A stretch of DNA of 8,572 nucleotides, from NCBI GenBank assembly GCA_022562335.1, contig JADFPM010000110.1, positions 1-8,572 of the forward strand, written 5' to 3'. The position numbers and the translations under genes are program-made. The first letter of the stretch is position 1, and each line of letters begins with the position of its first letter. This stretch comes from Chloroflexota bacterium. Lineage in GTDB: Bacteria > Chloroflexota > Dehalococcoidia > Lucifugimonadales > UBA3495. Below the pieces are notes generated by a model. The model saw only the letters and a list, made by a program, of their open reading frames with translations, was not told the DNA's origin and searched no databases. Of this stretch, positions 5,951 to 8,572 are shown piece by piece.

Positions 5951-8572
5951 TTAGGGCTGGGCGGATTGGGTTTCGTCCAGAGACAGCAACCTTTCCCGCA
6001 GGGCGTACCCGGTGGCCTCGGCACGGTTGGCGGCGCCGATCTTCTCGTAGATGTTGGCCACGTGCCTTCGAGCGGTGCCTTCGGCGATGACCAGCGCTTC
6101 GGCGATTTCCAGATTAGTCTTGCCCGCCGCGACGAGACACAGCACCTCCACCTCACGCTGGGACAGGCCGTCGGGGTAGGCGGGGGCCGTTTCCGGCAGA
6201 GCGCGAGCCCGCTCCAGCCGTTCGTTTACGCGCTCAATCAGAGGCCGCATACCAAACTCGGTGGCGATGGCCAGTGATTCTTCCAGCAGGGAAATGGCCC
6301 GGTCAGACCGTACGGGCACGGCATGCCGTGCCCCTGCCAACAACAGGTCGGCATAGTCGCAGCAAGACCAGGCCAATTCAGGGCGGTAGCCTGCCTTCCG
6401 GCAGAATACCATGGCATCCTCAAAGTGGCCGGCCGCTTGGTCCGAGTTGCCCATGGTCTCAGAAAGGAGGCCAAGCAGGCGGTCGGCGGACGTCCACCAG
6501 ACCATCGGCGCCATCATGGTCCCCCGGTAGGGTCCCAGGGCGGAATACTGCTCGGCCGCCGCGGCAACATCTCCTCGCTGCACCGCTATCAGGCCAAGGC
6601 TTAGGTTGGCTGCGTAGGTGAAGATTGGCGTAGCAGACGATGACGAAAGGACGGCTTCGGCCGCCTCCTCGGCGATGTCTAAATCGGCGGATTCACCGGT
6701 TATTCGCGCGACGATCGACAGTACCATGCTGGCGCGGCGCGGGCTCGTACCATGGTCGGTGAGTCTTATAAGTTCCTGGTCCAGTTCCAGGTACGCCTCG
6801 CCCTGGTCGAAGGCGCCAACTTGGTACTCCAATAACGTCCGAACCGGTAGGACGCTCTGAGACCTGGGCGCCAGGGCCAGCCCGCGGCCGCTCAGCTCAC
6901 GGGCGGTCTGCCAGTCACCCCAGGCGCTAAACACATTACAGACGACACCAAGGGTGCGTGGCAAAAAGACGCGATCGTGCAGCCGCTCTGCCGCGGCCAG
7001 GGAAGCTAAGGCGTGCCGCCGCACTCTCTCACTATCATGGCCCATCGCTGCCAGGGAAATTGCCGCCCACTTGTGGGCAATATTCTCTGCAAGGGCGTTA
7101 TCATTGTGGCCGGTTAGATCGACGGCCTGCAGAGCTTTCTCCAGACATTGATCCCATCGAAGGTAGAATCCTGCTACTTCAGCGGCGTAAGCCAGGGTCT
7201 GTAACTCCAGGGCAGTGTCTCCCTCGCGTTGAGCGATGACGAGGGCTCGGCTCAAAGCTTCCTGGGCGCCATCGTAGTCACCCTGAAGTGTGCCTAAGAG
7301 CCGCCCATGCCAGGGTAGCAAACGGCCCGCTTCATAGGAATCGGGAGGCGCTAAATCAAGGGCGCGGGTAAGGAGTGGCGCTACGTCACCGGGCACTTGA
7401 ATGTCTATGGGGTAGTCCGCGATTGCGACTATCCGAGATAAGTCTCCCACCTCGGCGTAGTAATCGAAGGCCCGGCCCAGGGTGGTCCACCCTTCGTCCA
7501 CCCGAAGCATGGCCAGTTGGGCGCGGCCCAGGCCGTGCAGGAGCTCGGCAGTTTCGGCATCTAGGGCCGGTTTCCGGCCGCCCAACGAGACATGCTTGGC
7601 GTCCAAGGCTCGTTGAAAGTGAACTTCGGCCTTTTCCCAGGCGTAAACGCCGAGAGCTCCCTCCCCTGCCAACCTGGAATAATGCACCAGCTTTTCCGCG
7701 CCAAGCACCGGCTCCGCCTCGGTGAAGTGGCGGGCCAGCTCGTTGGCGTGGTCTTCCAGGTCGTCCTTGTACAGTTCCTCCAGCGCCTGGGCGATGCGGG
7801 TGTGCAGCCGCACCTGACGGGCCGCCGACAATTCGCTGGCCAACGTTTCTTGAACCAAGGCGTGGGTGAATTGGTATCCTTCCATCGACCTGGGCAACTC
7901 TTCAATGACCCTCGCCGCCAACGCTTCCTCCAACACCTGCAGCAGCTGTTCATCGGTTGCCCCGCCGTTTAGGGCGCTGAGCAGCCGAAAATCAAACTCA
8001 CGGCCGATGATGGACGCGGTGGTCAACACGTCGTTACATTGCGCCGAAAGCCGGTTGAGACGCTGCCCAATCACTTCCCGGACGCCCTCGGGTATTCTCA
8101 ACGCTTCTGGCGTGCTGAGGCGCCCGGCGGACAATTCGCCGCTTTCCGACAGCAGCCTGATGACTTCGGTCATGAAGAAGGGGTTGCCCTCAGTCCGGGA
8201 GTGAATTGCTTCCGCCATCTCTTTAGTAGGCTTCACTCCGGCCCTCGCTTCGATGATTCGAGCCGTGTCCTCCGGGGCTAAGCCCCGGAGGAGAATTCGC
8301 TGGAATCCGCCTTCCGTGGACCGGGATAGCTGGGCCAGGGTCTCGGAGAGAGGGTGTTGCCGGGACAGCTCCACGTCCCGGTAACAGCACACCACCAGCA
8401 GACGCGCCGGCTGGGCGGAAGCCAATTCTCGGGCTAAGAACTGCAAGAGCAGCAAGGAGGGCTTGTCGGCCCAGTGGAGGTCGTCGAGCACCAGCATCAG
8501 AGGCTGGGACTGGGACGCGTTTTTTAGAAAAGACGTGATCGAGTCGAACAGCCGAAACCTGGCCTGCTCCGG
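5951..8572 (-). CDS. Large ATPase/LuxR-type transcriptional regulator (MalT/LAL family), N-terminus outside window
   Basis: This is a cytoplasmic signal-responsive transcription factor of the LAL type, in which an NTPase module couples ligand binding to oligomerisation and DNA binding. The frame is open to the window edge, so the 873 visible residues are a C-terminal portion; Walker A must lie upstream. Walker B is LMLVLDDLHWAD (about 25-36), and SRTEGNPFFMTEVIRLL is the usual AAA_16 element. A winged-helix-like segment follows (IPEGVREVIGQRLNRLS through FTHALVQETLA). Then comes a long alpha-helical TPR-like region of several hundred residues, presumably the sensing part. The C-terminal LuxR HTH (about 802-862) has LSQREVEVL, GKTNLEIAEAL and the recognition helix EGTARRHVANIYEKI. 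No receiver domain is visible. The stop is TAA at 5951-5953. Its ligand and targets are unknown; the repeat protein directly downstream is a candidate target only by position. Confidence 0.88.
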   Translation of the reverse strand, partial: PEQARFRLFDSITSFLKNASQSQPLMLVLDDLHWADKPSLLLLQFLARELASAQPARLLVVCCYRDVELSRQHPLSETLAQLSRSTEGGFQRILLRGLAPEDTARIIEARAGVKPTKEMAEAIHSRTEGNPFFMTEVIRLLSESGELSAGRLSTPEALRIPEGVREVIGQRLNRLSAQCNDVLTTASIIGREFDFRLLSALNGGATDEQLLQVLEEALAARVIEELPRSMEGYQFTHALVQETLASELSAARQVRLHTRIAQALEELYKDDLEDHANELARHFTEAEPVLGAEKLVHYSRLAGEGALGVYAWEKAEVHFQRALDAKHVSLGGRKPALDAETAELLHGLGRAQLAMLRVDEGWTTLGRAFDYYAEVGDLSRIVAIADYPIDIQVPGDVAPLLTRALDLAPPDSYEAGRLLPWHGRLLGTLQGDYDGAQEALSRALVIAQREGDTALELQTLAYAAEVAGFYLRWDQCLEKALQAVDLTGHNDNALAENIAHKWAAISLAAMGHDSERVRRHALASLAAAERLHDRVFLPRTLGVVCNVFSAWGDWQTARELSGRGLALAPRSQSVLPVRTLLEYQVGAFDQGEAYLELDQELIRLTDHGTSPRRASMVLSIVARITGESADLDIAEEAAEAVLSSSSATPIFTYAANLSLGLIAVQRGDVAAAAEQYSALGPYRGTMMAPMVWWTSADRLLGLLSETMGNSDQAAGHFEDAMVFCRKAGYRPELAWSCCDYADLLLAGARHAVPVRSDRAISLLEESLAIATEFGMRPLIERVNERLERARALPETAPAYPDGLSQREVEVLCLVAAGKTNLEIAEALVIAEGTARRHVANIYEKIGAANRAEATGYALRERLLSLDETQSAQP

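Overview
The window is GC-rich bacterial DNA, and every convincing gene lies on the minus strand, so the biological reading order runs from base 8572 down to base 1. A very large ATPase/LuxR-type regulator, a small orphan repeat protein and compact phosphonate genes would fit a Chloroflexota-like (SAR202/Dehalococcoidia-type) or similar environmental genome. That placement is only an inference from gene style, because no rRNA or marker gene is present.

Region 1 (8572-5951): the C-terminal 873 residues of a MalT/LAL-family regulator. Walker B is visible; Walker A lies beyond the window edge. A long TPR-like helical region and a C-terminal LuxR helix-turn-helix follow. A hairpin sits just after its stop.

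Region 2 (5687-5082): a small exported or membrane-anchored protein carrying four copies of an acidic 12-residue motif, [HYN]DQL[TIM]DDLGE[WF]G. A net 4-base deletion in the linker between repeats 2 and 3 breaks the frame. The reading frame after the break continues cleanly through repeats 3 and 4 to a TAA, which is followed by a strong intrinsic terminator. I recognise no family for this protein.

Region 3 (5081-4267): about 815 bases with no convincing gene, holding a possible ORF remnant, a palindrome and a short hairpin. It should contain the promoter of the next operon.

Region 4 (4266-1): a phosphonate biosynthesis operon in the order SAM methyltransferase, PEP mutase (pepM), phosphonopyruvate decarboxylase split into two polypeptides, and a PhnW-like 2-aminoethylphosphonate transaminase that runs off the window. 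Together these would turn PEP into phosphonopyruvate, then phosphonoacetaldehyde, then 2-aminoethylphosphonate. The methyltransferase could modify the product or a downstream intermediate. Later tailoring genes, if any, lie beyond base 1.
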